Of a stretch of DNA of 64,000 nucleotides, positions 10,861 to 21,535 are shown piece by piece. A program made the translations under genes and the position numbers. The DNA lies in the NCBI GenBank assembly GCA_033725935.1, contig MU867065.1, positions 186,001 to 250,000 on the forward strand, given 5' to 3'. Under the pieces are notes generated by a model. That model worked only from the letters and a program-made list of their open reading frames with translations, searched no databases and was not told the origin of the DNA. This DNA is from Cladorrhinum sp. PSN259. Taxonomy: Eukaryota > Ascomycota > Sordariomycetes > Sordariales > Podosporaceae. Every line of letters starts with the position of its first letter. Position 1 is the first letter of the stretch.

Positions 10861-12674
10861 ATGGAACACCCTACTACCAATGCTGCATCTCAGCACTCTA
10901 TCAACATGACTGTCAACGACATGAACGAGCAGCTCCGAGAAAAACACCACACCTCCAGCGATAATCTTGCTGCTGATTCATCCGACTCATCCAACAATGA
11001 CTTTGAACCAGAATGGCTGACGGGTCTCCCCTTGTGGACTCTGATGACCGCGCTGAGCATCGTCATGTTTCTCGTGCTTCTCGACTCCTCCATCATCGGA
11101 ACTGCCACTCCAGAGATCACCAGTCATTTCCGCTCCCTCGGGGACGTGGGCTGGTATGGCTCGGCCTTTCAACTTGCTAGGTAAGTCTTCGACTGAAAAA
11201 AAAAAAAAAAAACCAATCCTGACGGGAAAGATAACTAACCTCCTTTCTCAATTACAGCGCTGCGGTCCAACCCCTTACCGGCAAGATATACGCGACCCTA
11301 GACCAAAAGTGGACGTTCATCTGGTTCTTCGCCATCTTCGAGGTCGGCTCCCTCCTCTGCGGCGTCGCAACTTCATCCAACATGTTGATCATCGGGCGTG
11401 CCGTTGCCGGTCTCGGAGTCGCCGGCCTCCAGAACGGCGGTCTCACCATCCTCGCCAGCGCCGTCCCGGTCCACAGGCGTGCCACCATGAACGGCATCCT
11501 CATCGGCCTGAGCCAGCTCGGAATCGTCATGGGTCCCCTGATCGGAGGAGCTTTCACCTCTTACTCGTCTTGGCGCTGGTGCTTCTACATCAACCTCCCC
11601 TTTGCCGTCCTCGTCGCGCCCGCCATGTGGTACGTCCGCATCCCCAAGATCCAGGCACCCTACAGCGACGATGCCAAGAAGTCGGCCCCTGCCACTGAAG
11701 CCGCAACCGGATTCGCGGGAGCAATGGCGCTGCTCCGTGAGCTCGACATTCTCGGCTTCATCCTCCTGACCGGTTTCGCAATCGAGCTTCTTCTTGCTCT
11801 GCAGTGGGGTGGCACCGTGCACGCCTGGGACAGCTCGGTCGTCGTCGGCTTGCTCGTCGGATCCGGAGTCACCTTGGCCTTGTTCCTGTACTGGCAGCAC
11901 CGCCAGGGCGACAATGCTCTGATTCCCTTCTCCATCGTGTCCATGACCGTCGTCTGGTGCGGGTGCATCGTCTACGGGCTCCTGATGGCCGCCCTGTTCC
12001 TCCTCATCTACTACCTCCCCATCTACTTCCAGTCGGTCAAGAACGCCTCGGCCATCATGAGCGGTGTTTACACCCTTCCCAACATCCTGGGCCAGCTCAG
12101 CGCTGCCGTCATCTCGGGTATGCTCGTGGAGAAGTGGGGCTACTACCTCCCCTGGAGCGTCGCAAGCGCCGTCATCACCTCGATCGCGACCGGCCTCATG
12201 TCCACCCTGAGCGTCGACACCTCGGTAGCCAAGTGGATCGGCTTCCAGATTCTGTTCGGTGCCGGCTGCGGCATGGGCATCCAGATGCCCATCCTGGCCG
12301 CGCAGCACTCGCTTTCGCCGCAAAAGATCCCCATCGCCATCGCCACCCTCATGTTTGCGCAGAACATGCTCACGGCCATCTGGCTGACCATCGCCAACAC
12401 AATCTTCAACAACAGTCTGCGCGACTTGATTCCCAAGTACGCACCATCAGTCGATGTGCAGCTTGTCATCGACGCCGGCGCCACTGGCATCCGCCACGTC
12501 GTCGAGGAGGCTGCGGTCCTGAGAGAGGTGCTCTCGGCTTACTCGGAGGCTATCGACAATACCTTTTACATCTCCGCCGCTTCGCTGGCGCTGAGCTTGT
12601 TCTTTGTCTGGGGCACCGGGTGGAAGGATATCCGCAAGAGCGGCAACAACAATCTCGTGATGGCTATGGCTTAA
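10861..12674 (+). CDS. MFS multidrug/toxin exporter (DHA2, 14-TM type)
   Basis: Two exons, 10861-11180 and 11258-12674, give 578 residues. The intron (GTAAGT..TTACAG) contains a run of 17 adenines and an ACTAAC branch point. After a hydrophilic N-terminus of about 55 residues comes a long series of hydrophobic helices. The first has the LDSSIIGTATPEI motif of drug:H+ antiporters, followed by GRAVAGLGVAGLQNGG and the HRRATMNGILIGLSQLGIVMG signature seen in fungal toxin efflux pumps. WGGTVHAWDSS, typical of this family, occurs mid-protein. It probably exports the cluster product from the plasma membrane. The seven-copy motif array directly upstream marks it as specially regulated. Confidence 0.93.
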
Positions 12675-13436
12675 ACTAGAGAAGTGGTGATGCCAGTGTG
12701 GCTTGTATAAATTCTAATAGATGGGGTGGTGCCGCCGGGGTACCCATTGGGGCTGAGGGAATAGATGGATGGATGGGATACATTTGCATATTTTGTTTAC
12801 AACACTAGCGTTTTTTCTTTTGTCTATTTTAGAATTTTTTTCTAACAGGGGAGGGGGATCAAATGCCGTACGCGGCTTGATATACCTACCTAACCCATCT
12901 ACCCACCTACAATACTTAATTCAATACCTTCAAAACTAAAATGTCTCCTTCTGATGAGTTCTAAATCTATAATAGCTTCCATGGTTTTCTGATTTTCTGC
13001 GTTACGTGTTGGCCCTTGACTTGTACATTAAAAATGTTGGGGAATAACCCCAAGCATTCAACATGAAATATTAAGTCGGCTATTTTTCCCCCCCGCTACC
13101 AAAATAAAAGAGCAGATCTGGGTACTGTATTATTTACACTTGGGCTTCCCTGTTTATGTAGGTATAGCGGCAAAATTTGGCCGACTTGGAAGAGTTGGAG
13201 GCTACACGTGTGTTTGGTAGCAATAATAAAACGAACAATGATGTGTCTCTAATCAGCTAAGTGGACTTGAACAAGAGCGACGAGTAAATAGACCGATCTA
13301 TAGAGGGAGGATATGATAAAGGTAATTATATCAAAAACTATCTAAACGCAAAAAAACCAAAACTAAAAACTAAATACCAAAAACCAAAAAACAACAACAA
13401 ATCAAAGGAAATGCCAATAAGTTGTGGCGAATTTTT
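12675..13436. other. Intergenic region, AT-rich
   Basis: About 760 bases after the exporter, with an A-rich stretch of CCAAAAA-type repeats at 13350-13410. I see no coding potential. It probably marks the edge of the metabolite cluster. Confidence 0.5.
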
Positions 13437-14027
13437 CTAACTGCGGCTCTGCTGGCCGGCCCAAGACGTCGTCCCATCGCTGTGGACATACGTGATACCA
13501 ATTCTTGTACTTGGAACTGTAGGTCTAGTAACCGTCCTAAGAGGTGTCACCGCTGGAGGGCTCGGACCCAGACGCGCGGGCCGACCGGGAAAGGACCTGT
13601 GTCTTGGCCTCTCGCCAGAATTCGATCGCTCGTGAGAGACGGCGCGGACGTCGTTCCTGACAATTCCGCTCTCCCTGAGCGTTTGAATTGTCTCGGCCGT
13701 CCATTCCTGGCAGCGCCGGAGGGGTTTGGTTGGGTTGATGCGCCTCGGCCCGTTAAATTGCTTCTCGGGAGGGGGGTTCGCTCGGCAGGTCGCTTCAAGG
13801 AGGTCCATATCAGAGGCAGCCACCCACCCTAGGGCGCTCTTCGATACGAAAGACAGCGATGTTTCTGGCTTTTCTGCCGGTTTATGTTCGAATATCATCC
13901 CTTCCTGGACGTTTCCGACGACGTGGAAGATCATTCCGGCACCGTCCGAATCCGTTTCGACGAAGATCCTATGATGGTCCCGCGCACCACCTCCAAGGTA
14001 AGCGGCGAGGTAAACAGGATATGACAT
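13437..14027 (-). CDS. Uncharacterised fungal protein
   Basis: A single-exon 196-residue protein starting MSYPVYLAAYLGGG. The first 125 residues are compact and look folded: a PVYLAAY strand, a HRIFVETD segment, FHVVGN, and a CQEWTAETIQTLRESGIV helix. The tail is Pro/Arg-rich and probably disordered. It resembles a widespread but unnamed fungal family with the same PVYLA and C-Q-x-W elements; I do not know its function. No signal peptide or membrane segment is seen. Confidence 0.65.
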   Translation of the reverse strand: MSYPVYLAAYLGGGARDHHRIFVETDSDGAGMIFHVVGNVQEGMIFEHKPAEKPETSLSFVSKSALGWVAASDMDLLEATCRANPPPEKQFNGPRRINPTKPLRRCQEWTAETIQTLRESGIVRNDVRAVSHERSNSGERPRHRSFPGRPARLGPSPPAVTPLRTVTRPTVPSTRIGITYVHSDGTTSWAGQQSRS

Positions 14028-14382
14028 GTTGGAATTGTTAAAGAATGACCTTGAATAAGATTTGGTTAGCTATAACATATATTACAACCAAAGTGTCATG
14101 TTTCCTGGGAAAATGTTGTGCAAATTCGGAAGACATATTGCTGAATATTGAAGTCATTTTCCTTGATGAAATGATATTCACACTTGACACCCCTGTGTAT
14201 TTAGTGTGGCGGCGGCTAGACGCCCGCAACAAACAGCCTAAAATCGGTTTTTAATTTTCAACACGAAAGTCCTGCAACACTTGCTGACTCTACAGTATCA
14301 AAAAACAGAATGCAGCGGTTCCGTCTGATACTCAGGACGTATTCCAATATTTGACCAGCCTTCGATTTAGTCCCAGTCCTAT
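14028..14382. other. Short intergenic region
   Basis: About 355 bases between two genes on the minus strand, serving as the promoter of the upstream one and the 3' region of the other. Nothing else is seen. Confidence 0.4.
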
Positions 14383-15068
14383 CTAGTTTCTTGATTTAGC
14401 GACCTTGTAGGAACAGACACCCTTCAGGTGGGAAGTTGCCTGGTGGACGGCCGCTGACGGGAGTGGGTTACCCGCATCGGGGCGTCCTGAATACCAGCCA
14501 ACCACCCCTCTTGGACTCGTGGTGTCCCAGTTGGTCATCGCCTGGACCCTGGCCTGAGAGGGGGTCCATCCTGGGTTCCAGTTCACGAATCTGGCGTTGG
14601 ACGACGAGCCATTCACGTCGCAGATTGGGAAAGAAATGCCGAAATCATCCCAATTGAGATTCGGCTTCATATATGCGGCCGCGCCGACCATTCGCTCTCG
14701 CTTGGTTTGGGTAAGGGCGGTTGATGATGACTGTGCGGACTGCTTCCGCTTTGAGGGGGTGGTAGGGTTACCAATAGTCAGGTTGTCGTTCTAAACCCCG
14801 ACCTTTGTCATGGTCTCTACTGCACGGCGAGCTCGGATCGCACCTGGGTGTGAGATGGGACAATTCGTGTCTTAGTTTTCGAAAACCCACTCCCAGAGCC
14901 ACGTGCGGCGGTTGTCGTTGGGTGGCCGGGGCTGGGGAGGGCGAGGGCCTCGTGGAATCTTATGATAAGGTCGTCGCATGATCGCTTGTGCGTATCGCTG
15001 AGATCGTCGGCCTTTTTGAATGTCGATGCGAAGCCGGGTGAGAACTGGGATGAGATGGGAGCCGCCAT
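14383..15068 (-). CDS. Hypothetical protein, two exons
   Basis: Exon 1 (15068-14844) and exon 2 (14790-14383) join through a 53-base intron (GTGCGA..TTTAG) to give 210 residues. The join keeps frame and removes a stop, which supports the model. The start MAAPISSQFSPG has a good context (CATCAACATGGC). An in-frame codon 35 triplets upstream also exists but its sequence looks untranslated. The N-terminal half has a short helix (KKADDLSDTHKRSCDDLIIRF). The middle is basic and Ser/Thr-rich, and the C-terminal half is tryptophan-rich with NLNWDDFGISFPICD and FVNWNPGWTPSQARVQ. I do not recognise the family. No secretion signal is seen. Confidence 0.55.
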
Positions 15069-15752
15069 GTTGATGGTGGCGACTGATGATAAGTGTGATG
15101 TGAGGTAATTCGAGTGTGAGTGGTGGTCTGGAGGAGTCAGGAATGCATTAACAGAAGCTGAATAGGCGTACAAACAAGTGAAATAGGCATACTATGGTAG
15201 GAAAGTGTGAATTGGGCGTGCACCTCGCTACAAACATTCAAGTATTAGATTGTATGCAGTCTCCGTTTTTTTTCGTGGGCAGGGAGCCTGGCCGGCCTTC
15301 CTTTTTGGAAGGTCGGGGCATTCAACCTTCAACACCAACAACCACCTTCCACCTGCAATAACCTTCCACCTACAACTTCTTTCCCACGACAACTTTTTTT
15401 GAGCTTCTTTTCAATTGGTATTTGAATCTTCTCAATTGCAGCTTTCTTCCAATACTATCTTTTTCCCAGATCAATTGCAACCGACCGCGTAGTCGCTCTT
15501 TTTTCTTCTTCTTTTTTTTCTACTTCTTCTTTTTTTTTTTCTTGGGCGGCAACCGACTACCCGCACCCCCCACCAAGGTTGACAACCATCAACACGTTTA
15601 TCGACCACGACCACCAGCACTCGGCCATTGCCAGTATAGTTATTACAGTGCCGCCATCAATTTTTCATCCTCGCAAACATCTACATACCGGCGCCCAACA
15701 AAATCGCTCTTCGTCAAAACAAACGTATCACTGGTTTTCTGGATATTTCAAC
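15069..15752. other. Divergent intergenic region with long pyrimidine tracts
   Basis: Holds the promoters of two divergent genes. The part near the plus-strand gene contains long T/C tracts (15380-15545, including TTTTTTTT runs), as is common in fungal promoters and 5' leaders. No gene is seen. Confidence 0.4.
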
Positions 15753-16619
15753 ATGCTAGAATCGAAGCCCTACAACATCCTATTCAAGGACACTTCTTAT
15801 GGCAACCTCATTCCGACGCCACACGACATGCACAGTTCGGGTGAGACTATCAAAGACACCCCCAGCCGTTCGCTTGTACGCATTTGGAAGAATTTCATTG
15901 TCAAATTCGGGCCTGATGTCCGCCCGATTGAGGGTGAGAATATTTTGTATGTGCAGAAGCATGCAGGGGTGCCCGTCCCAAAGGTCTACGCTATTTATCA
16001 GCAACGACGAGAGCAACATCGCTACCCAATCACGTATATCGTGATGGAATACATCGAGGGTGACTCGCTTCTTTCGCTGTGGCCCGGCCTCGATGATATC
16101 GAGAAAACTCGCATCGCAACACAGCTCCGGAGCCACTTTGACCAGCTCCGGCAGCTACAGCACCCAGGATACTTTGGGAATATCAATGGTGGCCCTCCCC
16201 TGGACGACATGTTCGATGCTCCCCAGAGTCGCCAAGAGGTCACGGGATCGTTTCTTACCGAAGATGAACTCATTGACTGCTTCGTTCGAATATACCTCGC
16301 CGAATGCGGCGAGCGTGTGACTAACAAGGCCGAATACCTACGACGTGTTCTCCCCTCCATCCTCCGCGGCAGCGGCGCTCCCGTCTTTACCCACGCTGAA
16401 TTTCAAAGGAAGAACATAATGGTCCGGCTCGACGGAAGCGTTGTGCTCGTAGACTGGGAATTTGGCGGATGGTACCCAAGCTACTGGGAGTATTCAATGG
16501 CCTTTTGGGGCCTTGGGCACTGGTCTGATGACTGGCACAAGTACCTGTCGATAGCCTTGAAGGAATACCCCAACCAAGCCGCTTGGTTTAGAATGTTGAT
16601 GATTGAAATGTGGTGTTGA
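15753..16619 (+). CDS. APH-like phosphotransferase-fold protein
   Basis: The first ATG in the frame is 15753, giving 288 residues. The fold markers of the aminoglycoside phosphotransferase/choline kinase-like superfamily are present: an ATP-site segment around VRIWKNFIVKFGPDV, hinge YIVMEYIEGDSL, catalytic loop FTHAEFQRKNIMV, and metal-binding LVDWEFGGWYPSYWEY. In the usual HxDxxxxN loop the catalytic Asp is replaced by Glu (HAEFQRKN), so activity may be altered or lost. Such genes are numerous in filamentous fungi and mostly uncharacterised. The length is close to typical for this group. The protein should be cytosolic. Confidence 0.82.
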   Translation: MLESKPYNILFKDTSYGNLIPTPHDMHSSGETIKDTPSRSLVRIWKNFIVKFGPDVRPIEGENILYVQKHAGVPVPKVYAIYQQRREQHRYPITYIVMEYIEGDSLLSLWPGLDDIEKTRIATQLRSHFDQLRQLQHPGYFGNINGGPPLDDMFDAPQSRQEVTGSFLTEDELIDCFVRIYLAECGERVTNKAEYLRRVLPSILRGSGAPVFTHAEFQRKNIMVRLDGSVVLVDWEFGGWYPSYWEYSMAFWGLGHWSDDWHKYLSIALKEYPNQAAWFRMLMIEMWC

Positions 16620-17594
16620 GTTGGTTTCTCATCAGGTCTCTTTTCAGACTTTTCAGATTATTTGCAAATCTTCAAAGAAGGGTAAATACTACATGTATAT
16701 GCTAGTATTAGTCACAAGTGAATCCGTGTGTCTAGAAGAACAATAAAGCAAATCGTGGGTCGGTTTGTTTGGAATTTGCAGTGCGTCATTCCCTATGTGG
16801 CTTATGTGGGATCATGATTTCTTCATGTTTGCACATGTCTCTAATGATGTATATAGGAGGCAACCGTGTCTTATGAGACTCCCACTCTCTCTTCTAGACC
16901 ATCGTCAGGAACTACATGATTGGGCCTAACCATATGTACAGTAAACTCTCCAGCGAGAACTCCCGCTGTAAGTCAACAAGAGACGGCCATACCATCACTC
17001 TCAGGGTGACGCCAAAACTGCAATGTTCCGCACCGCAAGACCCCGGCTTCCCTCTGCTTCCAGTCAGCACACAGTGGATCGGACGCGTTTATAGCACGGA
17101 TTTACATAGCGCATTAACCACAAGGCCCGCTCTCGGCTGCAGCAGCAACTCTTGTTGTCAGGTTCAGATGATGATTTGACACTGTTGCAAATTTGCAACC
17201 TTTCCATCTCAGGCAGAAAAGAAAAGAATATCTACCCCACCCCAACCACCTTACTCAACCTGCTATATATCGATTATTACTTTCCAAGATCTTTATTTCT
17301 TTCACAGTAGTCCCCTTCAGGCGTCCTTGCCAAGTCACCGTCTCGATCGATCACTTCGCTTCGGTTTGGGCTGTCGCTACAAGAAATTGACAGCCCTACT
17401 TTCTTAGCCGAAATCTCAATAAACACTTCTTTTTTTACCACCACGACCTACAAGTACTACTTCGCTCGGCACCTCGCCGCCCTATTTTGACAAGGCTCCA
17501 CATCTCGCACGGATCCTCGAGTCTGCGGGTTATTGTTTCCTGGACAGCTGCTCCGCACAAAGCCACAATTGAATCGCTAGTAGCTTCTATCACC
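16620..17594. other. Intergenic region, nothing recognised
   Basis: About 975 bases. Open frames here are short and carry no family signature. The region ends with the leader of the decayed coiled-coil gene. Confidence 0.4.
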
Positions 17595-18327
17595 ATGTCT
17601 TCACTCTTCGACCGTACAGTCGGCGTGGACCACCTCACCCGGGAGGTCGCCCTCAAGACGAAGCTGATCAAGGCTGAAGAGAAACAGGCAGAGCTATTGA
17701 AACTACTAACAGACGCCCACAAGGGAAAGGAGGTCCTCGAAGTGCAGTCGAAGGAACTAAGGAAAACTCGCGACGCTGAGCTGGCACAAGGAGTTGAGGA
17801 ACCTGAGAAAAGAGAATAAAAACCTCCAACAGGAGCCTCTGGAAGACCTCCGTGCCGCGCATGAAGCACTCAAGCAAAAAAACTCGTCCAATGAAGTTGA
17901 ATTCCTACAGCGAGGAATTGCAGAACTCAAAGTAACCAGCGACGAGAGGCTCCGGCAGAGATATACACTGACCTCGTCAAGTCGTTGAAAGCATTAGAGG
18001 AGCGCTTGAAAAGCCGAGGTTTGTGCAGGCGCAAGGGGAGCTGACATAGCCGTGTCAAGGGCGAGCTTGCACGGGGTTACATGTATAAAAGCAGTCGCAT
18101 GAGAATGATGATCTGCAAAAGAATTTCGCTGAAAAAGTCAAACAAAGATTGAGCTGCTAAATCTCAGCAGCAACATAGCCAAGATCATCAAATCTCTCCA
18201 CGCGCCCAAAGGACCAACTACTATCCAGTCGACATCAGCAATGAAGTGGGACGACTGGGGGACAAAAAGTTGGGTGGACAATTTACGTGTGGTTTGTTGT
18301 GAATTTCATCGTCAGCCTTTTGGATGA
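17595..18327 (+). pseudogene. Decayed coiled-coil protein gene
   Basis: The frame starting MSSLFDRTVGVDH (ATG 17595) reads as coiled coil up to about 17785 and then hits a stop at 17817. The adjacent frame continues seamlessly with LRNLRKENKNLQQE to about 17955. The original frame then resumes with EIYTDLVKSLKALEERL to a stop near 18045. Further on, NDDLQKNFAEKVK and KIELLNLSSNIAKIIKSLH lie in two different frames, ending at 18327 after a WDDWGTKSWVDN segment. At least three shifts are needed to read it through, so it is best seen as an inactivated gene. Its composition resembles the coiled-coil genes at 54.9-56.7 kb. Function unknown. Confidence 0.6.
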
Positions 18328-18835
18328 GCAGAGTAACAGAGCACAGAAAGACAGAACGGCCGCGTGGTGTGAAAGGCCAAAATAATTTTCAAAAAACCCA
18401 CCAAGGGAGTTTGTTGATGGTCGCTTAATGCAACCCCTATTCGCGGAGTTTGGGTTGCCGTGTCAGGCCTAGTGTTGCAATGCCCAGACGGATTTCTGGA
18501 GGCGGAGGAAGGCATTGGGCCCAGATCGAAAGGACATTCCCGACTAACGCAACGTGTATTTCCTGGTAATAATATCTAATACAATGGCTATTGGTGCTTG
18601 CCGGTTCTTTCTTGTAGTGCATCAGGAAAATAAGGCTATGTATGCAGTATAAGGCTCACTTCTGTTCACATCCCTCGCCGTTGCGCCTGGTTGCAGTAGC
18701 AAATCTAAACCTACCTGACTTGTGATCTCACTGTCCATGAAAGGAAAGTCATATTTTGAGTCTGCGTTACTTTCGAGCAAGTAGACGGGATCGGATTATC
18801 GGTCACCACTTTCTAGTCTCATCAACGTCGTTGCA
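18328..18835. other. Convergent intergenic region
   Basis: About 500 bases between the decayed gene and the 3' end of the ubiquitin-like-domain gene. No feature is recognised. Confidence 0.4.
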
Positions 18836-21535
18836 TTACCGGCTGCTGTAGCTATAGCGCCTGGTATCCGAAACTGGCATGCGCGTCGTGGTTGGCCTCG
18901 ACTCATTCCCCCTCTCCGCAGTCATGATCGAATCTGCTGGAGCCGTAGCAGCTTCAATCTTCTCCTCCGCGATATTCGTAAACCTTTTCAGCATACCAGC
19001 AACCGCGTCCTGACCCTCCTCCTCGGCATCCTTGAGCACCTCTGAGAAATCGATCACTCCAAATTCCTCCTCCTCCTCCTCCTCATCTTCTTCAGCTTCG
19101 GTCTGGTTATGCATGAACGAATCAAAGTCATGGGCGGCTCGGATGGATCTTGATCGACTCCGCGCGCGTTGCTTTGACTTGGCGGTATCGTTGCTCTCGA
19201 GTCCGATGTCATTGGCAACCCCCCGCCTTCTTTCACGAGGCGCAGGTGTGCGCCGCTCCCTCAGGGGCTCCAGCGGCGGCGGCGTACGCCTGCCTGGTTC
19301 TGTCCACCCAAACTCATCTGTGGGTGAGAATGTAGGTCTGCGATAATCACTGGGCATATAGGAACCTGTAGGTTGTGCTGGTTGTGGTCTGCGAGAAGGA
19401 GGCATCGGAGGAGGAGAAGGAGGCGAATAATAAGAACTAGGAGGCATATTGACTCGTCTTTGAGTTGTCATTGCCGAGTGAGGGGTTGGTCGGTTCGCTG
19501 AGAGTCCACCTTCAATGCCGCGGGAATACTCGATGAGTCTTGGCTTTTCATACACAAATCTTTCTGATTCTTCCGGCCACATGTGCATCGAGACCTTGGC
19601 GCCGGGCTTGACGGTGATGGCCCAGAGCGTAGGGAGGATTACTCCACCTCCCTCGAGCTTGAGGTCGTACTTGCCATCGACAATCTCTTGCTCATCAATC
19701 TTGGGTAAGGTTGTTCCCTTGTACATCTCGCAGATCTTCGCTCTCATGTCCTGTAGTTTATCTTGGTCAGTAATCTATGTACCTCGCAGAATACGGCGGC
19801 ATTGTTTCATACCTCCCAGATTATCACTGTCTCGTAGGGAAGATCGTACTTCCTCCCGTGGGCATCCTTGAAATAAATAGGCAGCTGAAGCTCACCGAGG
19901 GAAAAGTAAACAATGTAAGCGCCCGGCTGACCTGGTTCCTTGCGTTCCTGGACGGTGAGACGGGTTCGTTGGTGCGAGCTGTCTTTGCGTGCGACCTCGA
20001 CTACCTTATCGATGAGAAAGCGCTGAGTCGGCGTCATGATCGGGAGGGAAGGTGCCTTTCTCTCCAGCAACCTGAGCGATTTTTGTAGTTGTTGGCGGCT
20101 CAAATGAAGTTTTTCTGGAACACTGTCCAGGTCATTCGACGCAATAATCCAGGCTTCAAGATCTGTAAAGGGAAGGGGGGAGGTGGTGGTGGATTTGCGA
20201 AAGTAGTTGCGGACGTTAAAGCTGAGGAGCTTGGACTTGGAGGAGTTCCTAGATAATGCCGCAACAGAGGACTGAACAAGCGAAGTGGACGACTGCGGAG
20301 GAGTCGGAGGAGCGTTTCTAAGCCCGCGTTCTGGAATGGGGCCGGGATCTGGGCTGAGCAGTTGAATGTTTTGGGTGTTCTCATCTTTTGTGCCGGGCTT
20401 TGGGCTCTCAGAAAAACACTCGACTTGGGCAGCTTCTAAGCCCTCAGGGACGGGTGAGGCCACCGTGCCAGTCTGAAGCATGGGTATAAATCCTGTGCCA
20501 GGAACCTCAGCACCAGCAATATTGGCAGTCCCGATTTCACTCTCCGAGTCTCTCTTGCCTGGCCCACCAACAATTGCTGAGCCGCGAGGGGCGTCCGCTT
20601 CTAAAGATGAGCATTCCAGTAGCGGAGAGCTAGTCATAGCCGTATCGATGTGCTTTGGAAGAACATGAAGTGCCGCTGTCGGTCCTCCCGCTGGAGGCGA
20701 AGGTGTTGCCAGTGGCGCTGCAAATTTTTGCCGCGCAGAAGAGAGAGGCCTCACAGTGAGAACCGGTGGAGCGGACCTTGGAGGCGAGGCAGGAACTTCC
20801 GGTGTGGGTGACCTGTGCTGTGACTTCTTTGCCTCCTTCTGCTTTGCATTTTGCTTGGCGATAACTAGTTGACGATGCTTTAACTTCTCGGCAGTCATCC
20901 TGAGCAGGGCCTCCTCTTCCAAGTCACCACCACTCTGTGTACCATCGGATTTCTGGCTATTTTTTAGGAGACAGCGTCAGTTGCTCAACTGCCTGATGGT
21001 GTGGAATGGTCGGAATGGCTTACTTAAAATGCAAGTGGGAGATATTGACGATCTGCAGCTGAAGCAATAGGCTGACCTTCAGCCACCGCAAGTCTTCTCG
21101 ACAACGCCTCGCCCGCGGTTCACGCAGTGGCCATCGAAGTCTCCTCAATAGGGTGAGCGACTTGATCAAATTTGAATTGGGCGTTTCCAGACTAGGTGGC
21201 TCCTTTGACTCCTGGCTTGACGCTTTGTATACCAGGACAATGATTGCTTTATAACTCTTCTCGCACTGATCAGCCAGTAATTGGATTCTTTCCAACCCTT
21301 CAGGCTTAAGAAGTGTGGGGCGGTTTTGCTGCTTAGCTGCAAGCTTATCGTCGTCGATGATCTCTTGGAGCTGGCGAAGTACCGAGGTAGTGGTGTTAAC
21401 ATCGAATATGATGTCGCGGATCCAGTCGTCGGCTTCGGATGCCGTCTCGAGCCATGCTTGTAGTGTCGTTCCCAGCTTGAGGCCGAATGATACGATCCCA
21501 ATTATGGATGCAGTCACTCCGATCGGGTCAGCCAT
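18836..21535 (-). CDS. Large protein with fungal STAND/Helo-like N-terminus and ubiquitin-like domain
   Basis: Exons 21535-21024, 20956-19813 and 19750-18836 join in frame through 67- and 62-base introns with CTGAC branch points, giving 856 residues. Residues 1-90 (MADPIGVTASIIGIVSFGLKL..) match the N-terminal helical domain found ahead of many fungal STAND/NLR and related proteins. The middle is basic, Pro/Ser-rich and probably disordered. About residues 520-610 (LPIYFKDAHGRKYDLPYETVIIWEDMRAKI ending KVSMHMWP, spanning intron 2) match the fungal ubiquitin-like domain that often follows such N-termini. The C-terminus has a SR/RS-rich patch, an acidic run of glutamates and a Ser/Thr-rich tail. 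There is no NACHT, HET or ankyrin module. It is probably a signalling or adaptor protein; its role is not established. Confidence 0.85.

Noticed and set aside
11373..12323. Minus-strand open frame of 316 codons inside the MFS gene
   Set aside because: A shadow of the transporter coding frame; highly charged translation with no domain.
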